A DNA stretch of 64,000 nt from Allium sativum (taxonomy: Eukaryota; Streptophyta; Magnoliopsida; Asparagales; Amaryllidaceae), in contig CM060915.1 of assembly GCA_030737875.1 (NCBI GenBank), forward strand, positions 363,379,863 to 363,443,862, read 5' to 3'. The notes beneath the pieces are model-generated. The model was not told where the DNA came from. It saw nothing but the letters and a program-made list of their open reading frames with translations, and searched no databases. Made by a program: the position numbers and the translations under genes. Shown here piece by piece: positions 11,635 to 24,113 of this stretch (position 1 is its first letter; every line of letters starts with the position of its first letter).

Positions 11635-11700
11635 TTGGATTAGTAATATCCAACGAGAATGACTCGTTAGAGATGGGATCAGTAGTATCCTAGAACGAGT
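11635..11700 (+). other. Post-PBS hairpins of A
   Basis: First hairpin: TTGGAT-TAGTAAT-ATCCAA (11635-11653), a perfect 6-bp stem. Second: inner GGAT/ATCC with loop CAGTAGT, inside outer stem ACTCGTT (11662-11668) with AACGAGT (11694-11700). Relative to B the outer stem has a compensatory A-T to G-C change (CTCATT/AATGAG in B, CTCGTT/AACGAG here). Confidence 0.6.
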
Positions 11701-12189
11701 GTGAAGAGTATATTTTTCAAATGAAAACAATTTTGTTTGAAAATTTAAAATCAATTATACGTATTTGATTATTTATTTATATTGATTAGGACAGTCCAGT
11801 ATATAAAGATTTTGCATATACGCCTTGCAAACGTGTATTTGAAGTTTTAATATACTGGATAGATATGGAAATACACTCTAGTCGCCCGGGGGTGATTCTG
11901 ATGATTGATATATCATCATCAGAATTTATATTCGAGTGACGAACGTGTAATATCTATATATTTCCTATTGACTGGTGTGAGAATCAAAAATTAGATAGGG
12001 CCTATTGTTGTGATTTGGCATCAAAAATGTGATTTTTGTATATGTATCAAAATTATGAATTTGAAACTCTAATTCACTAATTGATTGATGTTTGTTGAAT
12101 GTTGATTTGTTTGATAATTTTGAACCATTATGCCTAATTAAACCAAATATTGAACTGTATTGAAATTTGGTCGCATTTGCTTGCATATA

Positions 12190-12480
12190 CTTGTACTTAC
12201 ATTGAACAGGTCATAGCAAGGAGGCTAGAGCAGAGAATAAAATTTGTTTGCCCGACAAATAGGTACATGTTTACTACATAATTTACTGTTTTGTTTGGGT
12301 GATGATGATTTTATGAGCCTATTGGCTAGCCGCTTGGCTTTTTCTTTTTCTTTTTGAGATCTGAAGGACCGGGGAAGCTATTTGAAATTCCCCGATGCTC
12401 CCGGTGCAGGGGAGGTTATGGAGAAATTTTTCGAAAATTTAAGGTGTTAGCCAAATTTTTGAAATTTTTGGAAATTCTCA
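12190..12480 (+). repeat. D-LTR-like segment inside A's interior
   Basis: Resembles 51440-51680 and 61350-61590 of the D LTRs. Shared features include TTGAACAGGT, a GGCTAGAG...AATAAAATTT block, CCCGACAAATAGGT, TATGAGCCT.TTGGCTAGC, a TTTTTCTTTTTGAGAT tract and GGAGGTTATGG. In D this lies within the LTR, while here it lies outside the LTR. It carries an AATAAA hexamer. Confidence 0.75.
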
Positions 12481-12576
12481 GAAACTGAAAAGTTGGAGAA
12501 TGGAAGCCAGATCGAACGTAGAGTTGATTAATCAAACCACTTTCGACTTTGTTCCTTTTCGGGGACGAAAAGTTTT

Positions 12577-12589
12577 AAGTGGGGGAGAT
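12577..12589 (+). other. Polypurine tract, element A
   Basis: AAGTGGGGGAGAT immediately before the 3' LTR, identical to that of D. Confidence 0.92.
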
Positions 12590-13482
12590 TGTAACAACCC
12601 GAAAATCTGGGCCAGTTTAAAATTTTTATTTTGGCAATTTTAGCGAATTTTGAATATTTAAAATAAATAATTTTAAATAATATCGACGAGAAATTTATTT
12701 TGAATATAATTCGACGTATATATTTATATACGTCGTCGTTAGAATATAAATATTTATATATATTTATAAATAGAATTGAAAATGGCGCGGTAGTTCGATA
12801 ATTCGATTTCAAACTTCAATTGAATGTACCGGGTGCAAAACAATCCAGATTTTAGTGAAACCAAAAACATTAGGATCTAATTGATGATATCTTTCCAACG
12901 AATCCGAAAAATCAAAATTTCATAGCGGGAATCAAAAGATATGTCCAGTTGAAAATTCTGAATAGTCACTATGGAATTCAGGCCCTTAAAAATGGGAATT
13001 TTGCAAATGACCTCGGATTTCGACGAAACCTCTTTTGTTGGATCCGCAGTGTCGAATTATTGCTAGGTTCCAAGTTTCATAATTTTTCTAATCAATATGT
13101 GAGCGTGGCAAAGGAAAACGCGTTTGACCAGTTTCAGTTGAATTTAATCGACTGGAAAATGGCCATTTTTCTAACGGTCTCAGAATTCAACGAAACTAGT
13201 TTTGTTAGGACCGTATCGTCAATACGAAGCTAGAAAATATTTTTCGGGAAATTTTCTAGTTAGTATGTGGCCCCGGTAATTTGAAATGTACGTTTGAAAT
13301 TCAATATAGCGATTTAAATGTAAATTTAACGGAAACTGATTCAAACGATCGAATCAACCTACGGAACACATCCCATTGTGTTCGGAATGGGGGTATTTAG
13401 CTAGGGGCGACAGTCGTTGAGTTTGATTTGGAGTTTGAATGCAAGATCTCTATTGTGAAAATAAAATAATATTAAAAATATT

Positions 13483-13491
13483 TATAAATAG
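13483..13491 (+). promoter_or_regulatory. TATA box of A 3' LTR
   Basis: TATAAATAG at the same LTR position as in the 5' copy. From here transcription would read out of the element toward 19292 and into B. Confidence 0.55.
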
Positions 13492-15183
13492 AAAGGAAAA
13501 ACCCTAATTGGCCATCACTTTTCTCAGCCGCCGCCTAGGGTAAATCCGACACCCAACTGCTCCGATTTTGAATCGATCAATCCTCCCAATCCTCGCAATA
13601 AAAACGTTCGATCCTTTTGGCAATTTCATAGTACTCTTCGAGCTCTCTCCATCCATACCAAGTTCATCAGTTTCCGTGGTGTATTTTGTTTGAATCGAGG
13701 ACCTAAAGATGCCGTCGTCGAAGCCAAAATCAGGGCCGATGGGACCCGCGAGTTCGTCGCGCTGCCAGGGGATGGGAGGGGGTTCGAAGCTCTTCGACGT
13801 GGGAGGTTCTGATGCAGGTTCGGTCGGCTATAGGAGGTGCGGTTGTGGGATTCTCGTATGAAGCTTGGGTTCGTTTTTTCCACCTGGAAATCATTCGCGA
13901 TGGAGAAGAACGCCTGGGGCGTTGGATCCAGGATGGACGGCTTGATTTTCATGATTAAGGGGTGAGGGAAAAATTTAATTAATGGAATTAATTAGTTAAT
14001 TATCCTTTTAAAAGTGATTAATATTCAAACTGCTGTAACTTCTTCAAACAGAAACGAAATCGGGTGATTTCAATTGCGTTGGATTCACAACAGCAAGCAC
14101 TACATTTCAGAATAGACCCGAACTGAAACAGAAGCCATTTAGATTTTTGATAAAATTAAACATCTGTTTGATTTTATTAAAAATAATCGTTATTAAAACG
14201 ATATCGAACCAATCAAGGTGACAACTTCTCACTCTTCAATTTCTTTTTTCTAGTTATATATATATACTAGGATGCAGACGGTGCTTAGTAGCACCCGACA
14301 CAAGAATGGCGTGGGCCTTCACTAGACCGGGGATAAGGCTAGGCCTCGTCCCGTTTCTAGTATCGTGCCGTTATGCCGCCGAAATTTTCTAAAATATGTT
14401 AGAAAAATAAAAATATCATTTTATTGAATAAATGAATTGAATAGAAATTCATATGTTGAAATAAAATGTTTTGTCGTTAAAAATATAATTTTTAACGTGA
14501 ATGTAAATAAATAAATATTCATTTACAAACCGGACGGTTTGTTTATGTACACCTATTTGAAGGACATTGATTGGGTCGATAAATTTTACACATCGCCCAA
14601 CTGCACAAATAAAATATGCGTTTGATTGTTTGAAACCCCACACGGGTGTTGGGATGAAATTTGAAGTTCACTCATCCTGATTGATTAAATATGTCGATCG
14701 ATTGATTGACAGGCTGTTATAAGCGTTAGATATCTATATTTGATGCTTATACAGTGTAGTGCACTTTGGTTGATGGTTGATTATTTTTCAATGCTATTAT
14801 ATACATGTGTTGTATGAAAATCCATATAATTAATTTTATATGGTAATTGATTGGGCCTCATTCCAATTTGATAAAATAAAGAATAATATAAAATAAAGGT
14901 TCATGTGTTGACAGTTTCATCCATCGAGATTGGTCATGTGTTGAACGAAATATTTTAGTAATAAAATTTACATCTTTACCAATATAAAATAAAGGTTCAT
15001 GTGTTGACAGTACTCATCCATTGAGATTGGTCATGTGTTGAACGAAATATTTTGATAATAACAACTATTTTGAAAAAGAAATATTTGAAATAGAATATTT
15101 GAAAATAGAAATTTATGAAGCCGTGTTGATTAGATGGACGCCATTTTGACGTGAACGATATTTATATCGATTTTATTCATTTT

Positions 15184-15960
15184 GAAATGAATTGAATTGA
15201 AAACGATTTCGAAATGAATTGAATTGAAAACGATTTCGAAATGAATTGAATTGAAAACGATTTCGAAATGAATTGAATTGAAAACGATTTCGAAATGAAT
15301 TGAATTGAAAACGATTTCGAAATGAATTGAATTGAAAACGATTTCGAAATGAATTGAATTGAAAACGATTTCGAAATGAATTGAATTGAAAACGATTTCG
15401 AAATGAATTGAATTGAAAACGATTTCGAAATGAATTGAATTGAAAACGATTTCGAAATGAATTGAATTGAAAACGATTTCGAAATGAATTGAATTGAAAA
15501 CGATTTCGAAATGAATTGAATTGAAAACGATTTCGAAATGAATTGAATTGAAAACGATTCTGAAATGAATTGAATTGAAAACGATTTCGAAATGAATTGA
15601 ATTGAAAACGATTCCGAAATGAATTGAATTGAAAACGATTTCGAAATGAATTGAATTGAAAACGATTTCGAAATGAATTGAATTGAAAACGATTTCGAAA
15701 TGAATTGAATTGAAAACGATTTCAAAATAAATTGAATTGAAAACGATTCCGAAATGAATTGAATTGAAAACGATTTCGAAATGAATTGAATTGAAAACGA
15801 TTTCAAAATGAATTGAAGTGAAAACGATTTCGAAATGAATTGAATTGAAAACGATTTCGAAATGAATTGAATTGAAAACGATTTCGAAATGAATTGAATT
15901 GAAAACGATTTCGAAATGAATTGAATTGAAAACGAATTCGAAATGAATTGAATTGAAAAC
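15184..15960. repeat. 27-bp tandem array in A 3' LTR (about 29 units)
   Basis: Same unit as 7563-8221 but four units longer and without 22-bp units. The whole array therefore stays in frame and yields an accidental 263-residue minus-strand ORF of repeated SFSIQFISK. That ORF is a by-product of the repeat and not a gene. Confidence 0.95.
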
Positions 15961-17993
15961 GAATTCAAATTAAATTGAAAGCGAATTGAAATGAATTCAA
16001 ATTGAATTGAAATTTGAATTGAATAGAAATGAATTTTAAAACGAATTTATAAAGAAGAATTCAATTTTGATTTGAATTGAAAAGGAAGTTGAAATTGCTG
16101 TTGAAACAAATTTAAAACTATTTATATAATTCGTTTTAAATAGAAATCGACGAAATATATATTATATATATTATATATATAATATAATGGCCTGAATAGA
16201 ACGCGCCGCGGCAGTTCATAAATTTCGACCATTTATTTCAAACGGACATTACGGGAGATCCGACCGTCGGATTCTCCTGAAACCGGAACCTTTGGGTTCG
16301 TATCGGAAAGAGCTTTCTAACGAATATTAGAAATTCAAAATCTAACGGTTGGATTTGGAGTTACGTCCAAATCAAATTTGAAAAAGGTCGCTGTAAGTGC
16401 AGTTCGATGGCCATTGATGGAAATCGACTGTACGGGCCCTGATAAAATTATTAAAAATAGTAATAATTTGTGTAAAATCATAAGAAATGATTTGTGAAGA
16501 TTTGGGATGAAAAACTCCATATTTGAAAAGATAAAAATAGATTTTTATCGAAATGAACTAGTTTTGAACTAGAAATATAATTCTATTTATTTTTAAATAA
16601 ATAAATTGGGTTTGAAAAGGGTTTTAAAAATAACCAAAATTTCCAAGGATTGCATTGGAATGGATTTGAATCGAAATTGTCTTCGGAATATTTCGATGTT
16701 GGAATTAGTGATTATACAGATGTTGTTATGGAAATTTGAAAGATATATATATTTATATCGTTATTTCTAATACGACATTTGTTAATCGCAGAATTTGATA
16801 TTGAATATAAGCCGATATATTTTCTATTCAGAGCCTTGTATTGAATATCAAATGTGATTTGGGTTTGTCGTGAATGGTGTCTTCACTAACACTGTTCTTG
16901 AACCCAGTTGAGAAAAGATTAAATCTTTTTATTTAGATTTAATGAAGTGTAGCAATTAAATAATATTTAATTGGAATTGAATTGATATTGATTTTTGGGT
17001 TTATCGTGAACAGTGTTTTAAACAACACTCGTTCTTTAACCCGATAATTAATGAATGTGATTTTGGGTTTATCGTGAACTGTGTTTTTAAATGACACTGA
17101 TTCTTTAACCCAGTTAAAGATTAAAACTAAGTGGAGTTTTAATGAATCTTTAATTAGATTAAAATGATCGAGAATGGAGTAGCACCAGTTTTGCTCTAGG
17201 CGATAGTTAAATCTTTAATTAGATTTGAACGTGAAATGGTAATTGAATTTACCAATAACACCGTGGTGTTAGATATGAAGTAGGACCAGTTTTACTTCAT
17301 GGGATAAATAGGTTGGGATTGGGAAATTAAAACAAATGATTACTTCGGTAAGTTTCGTTAATCCCGACTAGTTTTGAATTGATATTCAAAAATAGATTAA
17401 AGAATAAATTCAAGAAATTTATCTTGGATAAAATTAATGGGAACCTTTCCCTATGAATGTGAAATTTAGAAACTAACTGTCGGTTAGCCAAACAGAATGG
17501 TTTTCTGGATATTGATCTGATGTTGGTTTCGGCCTTCGGGGTTAATATTTGGGGAATTATTCTCTTGATTAATTTACGGTTAGTGACTGATGAATTGGAA
17601 TGAGGCGTATGTTGTGTTTGTGTAACACTTATTTAAATATACGTGAGTTATTCGGAAAGACCGGGTTTATCCCATTCTGAATAACTGATACGACGATAAG
17701 TCGAAGATGAAGACGATGGTCGAAAACCGGAGGTCTTCACGTCGTTTGGGTAATTACTGATGATCTTGATTGGGCTGTACACCCAAGAAGATGGAAATAG
17801 TTAGTGATCGTCCAGACGTACTTGGAGATCGATGGATATGCGGGGTACTAGGTGCCTCCGGTTTCGTTCAGACCCAGAACGGACTTGTAAATGGACTGTG
17901 TGTCTGACATTGGATTTTAGTCCGTGTGATTGATCTCTATTAAATATATATCTGTTTGGCGGCGGAGAATTTATTCTCTTGCTTAACGCCCTT

Positions 17994-18852
17994 CTCTGAG
18001 ACGTACGAACTCAGGGGATCATATATTGATGGATATCAATCGCATGGAGTGAATTGCCTGTGTGGCACACATAAGTGGCAAATGATCAAGGCTTCTGTTG
18101 AAAAGCAAAGTCTTGTGGTGATGATCGAAGCACGACCTTTGTGGCGTAGCTTTGTGTAACGCTTACTTCGCGAGTTTCACACCCGGTATGAACCAAAAAC
18201 GGGAGACGGACCTCAGGGAGGACTTGCGTTCTTTCTAGTTAGAAGTGGCGTCAGTGGTTTTACACGCCCTGACGAGTTTGACTTATGTGGTTGTTGCTGT
18301 TGCGAGGCGCCTCGGTTATATCGGTTTCGGCCGATGCTTCTGGTCGGCTGACGGACCAGACTTACACCCCATAGGGTGGGGAAACGTAGTGTTCAGGCAT
18401 AATAATCCACATCGGTGGACCGGCCCTGTCGCTCCAAGGCTTGCCTACGCGCTTGCCTGTGGCTCGGGCTAGAGAGTCACGAATCGGTAGAGGACGATCC
18501 CTAGCCTCGGTTCATACCATAAATGATAACCCAACTTCCAATACGACGTTTTGCGGTTTTAATTGTAGAACTAGTATAGCGACATGATATATGGTACCCA
18601 TGCCGCCTATGATTGATACTTATGATTTGAAGTTGTTTTATACACTATGCACTTATTATAGTATCAAATAATCTGTTTTTAAACGTATCAAGCATTCTTT
18701 GGCTGTTATAAGGGAAAACCCTATCCTCGGCTGCGTTGCATTGTGTGATGGGACCTGGGTCTTATAACAGCTTCATTTTTCTTTATTTAGCATTGCGCTG
18801 CTTGTTTTATGCACTGGTATTCTTGGGAGGAAACCCGTTCCGTGTTATACGG
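17994..18852 (+). other. A 3' LTR: three-hairpin RNA domain
   Basis: Copy of 10260-11118. H1 begins at 17994; H2 arms are 18702-18712 and 18761-18771; H3 is CCGT (18840-18843) with ACGG (18849-18852). Confidence 0.6.
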
Positions 18853-19292
18853 CGTGGTCCCTTGATTTACCTAACTTTTAAAATAAAGAATAATAACTGT
18901 TTTAGTTCTCACACCAGTCCCATGACTGACCTAGAGTTTATTGTTTTAACCTAAACTCTGGGTGCCCTTATTTTGACACGGGCAGCTAGTAGTTTTGGTT
19001 TTGCAGATTTATATTCACAGGATCCTGGTTTACAGCTGGAACGATATCCGGAAAGCTTTGTATCCGTATATCTCCTTCTAGTTGTGTATTGTATTATTTT
19101 CCGCTGCGATGTATTTAAATGTAATTTAAATCTCTGATATTTCTGTGTAATATTCTTTTATACTCTGTATATTCTTGTAATCTGATGCATTGTTGTAATA
19201 TACAGTGAAATGTTCTTCTGTCTGCGTTCTGATGTGGCTTGTTCTCGAACTATCCGACAATTTCCTTTACGGGGAAGTTACGGGTTTTTACA

Positions 19293-19297
19293 AAGGT
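19293..19297. repeat. Target-site duplication of element A (right)
   Basis: AAGGT, matching 4861-4865; the B LTR resumes directly afterwards. Confidence 0.93.
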
Positions 19298-19849
19298 TGA
19301 CTTTTTCAACCTATAATTTAATTATCTAATTACTTTAATTCAAATTTGACAGATCTTAATTTAATCATAAGTAATGCGTACAAACTCGAAATTGAACTAT
19401 TTCAGATGCGCTGCGATCATGAGACCGAGATCTTCGCGATTAAACTGACTAGACCTGATTCTGAGGAAGTTGAATTTTTGATAAATTTTGGATCTGAACA
19501 GCGCTGAACTCAATAACGATGTGAGATTTCTATTTTTGAAAAATTAGTTTTATTCCTTGTTGATTGAATTTCATAAATACATGTTTATATAATTGTATCT
19601 GAGATTGTTGTACTTAAATTTTATTGTTTGTGATTAATGACTGATTGTACTGTTTGTATGTGATAGATCTGGTTTTGTAAAACCAGAATTCCTTTTTTTT
19701 TGTGTTTATAGATTAAAATTAAAAATGATTGTTTGTGATTGTATGTGATGGTTGTAATTAAAGTTGTAGATATGAATTTTATTTTGAATCAGTGTATAAA
19801 AAGTTTTAATCCTTGTTTTGAAATTGAAAAGTTTCCACCTTTGTTTCTA

Positions 19850-21790
19850 AATAAAAAGGAATTAACTTTTGGTTAAATTAAAAGATTTTACTTTTGTTTT
19901 AAAAAAAAGTTTACTTTTGTTTATATGAACAAAAATTTCAACTTTGTAATACAAAGTTGTTACCTTGTTGGTAACTCAAAGTTGTAACTTTGTTTTGTTA
20001 AATAAATGTTGTAATTTGGTTTGTTAATAAAAAACTTTTCATTTTCTTTGTTTTTATAAATAAAAAGATGTTAACTTTATTAATAAAAAGATTGCAACTT
20101 ATTGTAACTTTGTTAATAAAAAGGGTATGACTTTGTTTTGTAAACTAAAAAAAATATTTTCTTTATTTATGTTGTAATGCAAGAACACAAACAAAAGATT
20201 TCAAACATTATTTACATTGTTTGTAAATAAAAAAGAAAAGTGACAATATTTACATTTGTTTTGTAAATAGAAATTGACATTTGTTTGTAAAGCATGAAAT
20301 TCCTTTTGTTCGTAAATACATGAAATTCACTTTTGTTTGTAAATACATGAAATTCACTTTTGTTTTAAATATAATGAAAAGAAATTACCTTTGTGTATTA
20401 ATGAATAGAAATCACTTTTGTTTATTAATGAAAAGTTTCATTTTTGTATATAATGAAAATAATACGAAAAGTCTCATTTTTGTGTGTAATGAAAATAAGA
20501 ACGAAAGTATCATTTTCGTTAAAAAGAAAGTAATGACATTAACATTGATTTTAGTTGAAATAATAAAAATTACATTTTTCATTGATTTTAGTTGAAAAAA
20601 ATTACAAGTCATTATTTGTAAATGTACAAAGTTATCATTTTTGTCTTTGTTTTGTTAAATGTACAAAGATAATTTGTATGTTTATAATTTTTTTTTACAT
20701 CTTGTTAGAAAATGAATATTTACACCATCATGTGTTAATCAGAAAATGAATATTTGCTCCGTTATGATTAGAAATGACAATATTTACACTGTTATGTATT
20801 AAATTAGAAATGACATTATTTGCACTGTCATGTATTAAATTAGAAATGACGTTATGTGTTAACTTAGAAATAAACATGATTGACACCGCAAATAAATAAA
20901 TAAAATTAATTACATTTTTATGTAATTAAAAAGATAAGGTTTGGTCATTAAAATAAGAATTACATTTTAATGTAATAAAACAGAAGAATTTGACATTAAA
21001 ATCAAAATTACATTTTTAATGTAATTTAAAAAGATAGAATTTTTCACCGTAATATTAATTACATTTTTAATGTAATTAAAAGGTGAGAATTTTACATTGT
21101 AAATTAAAAGACAAAATTTGACATGTAATGTTAATTACATTTTTTGATATAATTAAAAAGGAGATTTTACATTGTAATTAAAAGATAGGAATCTTACATT
21201 ATAATGTTAATTACAATTTACATCGTAATTAAAAAGGAGATTTTACAGTGTAATTAAAAGAGTAGAATTCAACATTGAAATAAAATTTACATTTTTCTAA
21301 TGTAAATAAAAGAAATAAAAGGAAGAATTCATCATGGAAGGAAAGTTACATTTTTAATGTAATTTAGATTAAAAAGAAAAGTTACATTTTTAATGTAATT
21401 TAGTTTAAAAAGAAAAGTTACGTTTTTAATGTAATCAAGATTAAAAAGAAAAGTTACATTTTTAATGTAATTAGATTAAAAAGAAAATTTGCATTTTTAT
21501 GTATTAGATTGAGAAGAAAATTTACATTTTTATTGTATTAAGATTTAAAGAAGAAAATTACATTTTCATGTAATTAGATTTAAAATAAGTGAAATTTACA
21601 TTTTAATGTAAATAGATTTTCATTAAAAGAATTTAGAAGTGAAATTTACAGAATTAAGAAGAAAATTACATTTTTATGTAATTAGATTTTCTTTAAAAAG
21701 ATTAAAGATATGGAATTTACATTTTCATGTGAAAAGATTAAAACACAAGATCATCATTTTGTTTGTATAGAAAAAATTGACACAAAATTA
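19850..21790. repeat. Degenerate AT-rich repeat in B 3' LTR
   Basis: Long run of irregular short units with the themes AACTTTGTT, then TTTGTAAATA, then TTACATTTTTAATGTAAT. Small ORFs here (20281-20595, 21841-22053) have a repeat-like KFTFV.KYMKFTFV composition and are not credible genes. Confidence 0.8.
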
Positions 21791-22860
21791 TCGTTTTAGT
21801 TTTGCATTGAAAGAATAACAAAGTTACTATTTTTGTTACATTGGAATTAAACAAACAAAAATATATTCATTTTAGTAGAATTGAGGCTGACACCAAAATA
21901 TATTACATTTTTGTTAGAAAATTTAAAAGATACAAAAATCTTCATTTTTTGTTAAATTGGAATGATACACGAAAAATACATTTTTGTGTGAATTGGAGGG
22001 TAAAAGAAAAATATACATTGTTATGTTTAGGATGTGTATGTGAATTAAAATAAAATAAACATTGTTGTGTGTTATGTTATATATCAAGATGTTATGAAAC
22101 CAAGTGTTCTTTACTTGTTATGATAATCACAATAATGAAATGGCCAAAGAAATTATATGTATATATAATTATATATATAAGTAAATTATAATTAAAAAGA
22201 ATCGCACACGGTAGTTCGCGATTCGACAATCATAACTTTAAATAGTTATGCTGAAATATCCAACCGTCGGATTTTCCCAAGACTGAAACCGTTAGGTTCG
22301 CCTTGGGAAGATCTTTCCAACAATATGAATTGTGTTAAAATTCAATGGTTAGATTTAGAGAAATGTGTAAAACAAATTTGGGTGAAAACAACGCCAAGGT
22401 CGCCTATTAACTTGAAGCGTCGTTAAATAAAATTCAATTATTTTTATATAAATAAAAATAGAGATTAATCGTTATAAACTAATATTAACGATAAGAAATG
22501 ATTTGAAATGATATATACGCGAGAGTCATTTGAAAGGTCCGAATTCAATCTCATTTCAAATGATTATTCGTCGATCTAAGTCAAAGAGTTGAAGACGGTG
22601 ATTGATGACCGACGATCTTCACGTCGAATGGATGAGTTACCATTGACGCCCACGATTGGAGTAGCTACCTTGAAGGGGCTACAATGGTAGCCGTCCAAAC
22701 TACTTGTTGGTTGTTCGGATATGCGAGATATAAGGTGCCTCCGGTTTCGTTCAGACCTAGAACGAACATGAAAATGGATTGTATGTCTGACGTTGTTTTC
22801 CTTTAGACGGTATTCGTTGATCTCTACTAAATATATATCCGTTTGGTGTTTAACACCCTT

Positions 22861-23687
22861 CTCTAAGACGTACAAGCTTAGAGATTATATATTGGTAGGA
22901 ATCAATGGTACGGTATGGATTGACAATGTGGCATGCTAAGATGCAGATGATCAAGGCTTTTGTTGAAAAGCAGGCCTTGTGGTTGATGATCAAAGCACGA
23001 CCTGTTTAGGCATAGTTTTGTGTATAACGTAGCTTCATGAGTCTCACACCCCGGTTGAGTCTAAATCAGAGCAAGGGAAAGCAGGGAGAGCAACACGTTT
23101 CTTTCTAGCTAGAAGTGGTGTTTGGGTTTTACACGGCCCGGCATTTTACTTATGTGGATGATGGAATGAGGCGCCTCAGATATTAGGTCCTATAGGACCG
23201 GGAAACATGTGTTCAGGAATAACTAATCCGCAAAATCATATGTGCGGACCGGCCCTGCAGGATCCAAGGGTACACTGCGGGGGATCCTGAGACATTAGCT
23301 AGAGTGTCTCGAATCGTTAAGGAGATCGTTCCTAGCCTTGACTCATGATGGAAACCCAATTCCCAATACGACCCTACGGACTTGATTGTATTACTAGTAT
23401 GGAGGCATAGTATATGGTAGCTATGCTTCCTATGATTGATACATTATGATTGAACTGTTTTTGAAACATATATACACTAATAATAATATCAAATTCATTT
23501 TTATCGTACCAAGCATGTTTAATCATCACAAGGTAAAACTCTATCCTCTGGTTTGCGTTGCATTGTGTGATGGGACTTGAGTCTTATGGTGATTCCATTT
23601 TTCTAAAAGGCATTGCGTTGTTTAAAGATTTACTTTTAATTTATGCACCGACAATCCATTGGAATAAAACCCATTCCGCGTTAGCGG
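22861..23687 (+). other. B 3' LTR: three-hairpin RNA domain
   Basis: H1 has CTCTAAG (22861-22867) with perfect complement CTTAGAG (22877-22883). H2 has AATCATCACAAG (23521-23532) against CTTATGGTGATT (23583-23594), with one mismatch and one G-U pair. H3 has CCGC (23676-23679) with GCGG (23684-23687). Confidence 0.55.
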
Positions 23688-24113
23688 CGTGGTCCTTGGA
23701 TTTGCCTTATTGCTATTAGTTATATTAGTTAAGAACCAGTCCCATGACAGACTAGTATTTTGTTTCACTTTGCAAACTCGGGTGCCCTCTTTTCCACACG
23801 GGCAGTCGAGTAGCTTTTTGCAGATATTTATCTCTTGAGATGGATTCTGGATCGAAGCCTAAAGCTGTGTCCAGAGCATGGAAGTCTTCCGCTGTTTATT
23901 GTATTTAATTTTCTGTAATTTATCTTCCGCTGTAATTTTATTCGATGTACTCTGATATGTTCTGTACTCTGATGTAACATTATTGTAATGTTTATAAAAG
24001 TCTGTTATTGTTCTGTTGTTGTTGTATTCCCAGAATTAACATATTCGGGTTTTGAATGGGCTTAGTCGATTTTGCAGTCGATTGGGTCCGGGCAAAAAAC
24101 CCGAGCTGTTACA

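Larger units (their letters stand above)
11559..12589 (+). mobile_element. Element A internal domain (1031 bp, non-coding)
   Basis: Lies between the LTRs. It holds the PBS, two hairpins (11635-11700), AT-rich filler, a block resembling the middle of the D LTR (about 12190-12480) and the polypurine tract. No gag or pol motif is visible in any frame; the minus-strand ORF 11965-12186 has no recognisable domain. Confidence 0.9.
4866..19292 (+). mobile_element. Element A: complete non-autonomous giant-LTR retrotransposon
   Basis: A full 14,427-bp element bounded by AAGGT duplications, with LTRs 4866-11558 (6693 bp) and 12590-19292 (6703 bp), a tRNA-Met primer site, a polypurine tract and a 1031-bp interior without gag or pol. 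About 93% of its length is LTR. The LTRs are nearly identical apart from a few indels and the copy number of a 27-bp array, so insertion is recent. It resembles a large retrotransposon derivative (LARD), but with an inverted proportion of LTR to interior. A D-like Tekay chromovirus is the likely protein donor, judged from the shared PBS, PPT box and LTR modules. Confidence 0.93.
12590..19292 (+). mobile_element. Element A 3' LTR
   Basis: Near-identical copy of the 5' LTR. Differences seen: about 101 bp are absent at about 14302 (5' LTR bases 6581-6681), the 27-bp array has four more units, 5 bp are lost in the CGCGCC run near 16203, and there are scattered substitutions. The TATA box is TATAAATAG at 13483-13491, GTGAGG is at 13962-13967 and the three-hairpin domain is at 17994-18852. 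Confidence 0.93.
19298..24113 (+). mobile_element. Element B 3' LTR, right part
   Basis: Continuation of B's 3' LTR after element A. From about 21127 it aligns with the 5' LTR (1-3130) with more substitutions than separate the two A LTRs, as expected if B is older. It ends CCCGAGCTGTTACA at 24113. The five bases that follow are TACTC; the matching left duplication lies outside the window. The palindrome near 2257 bp before the end is decayed (ATCCAAC for ATCCGAC). Confidence 0.9.

Noticed and set aside
15177..15968. 263-residue minus-strand ORF made of repeated SFSIQFISK (and related ORFs at 7509-8229)
   Set aside because: It is the translation of a 27-bp tandem array, whose unit length keeps any frame open. 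No non-repeat sequence, and the 5' LTR copy is frame-broken.
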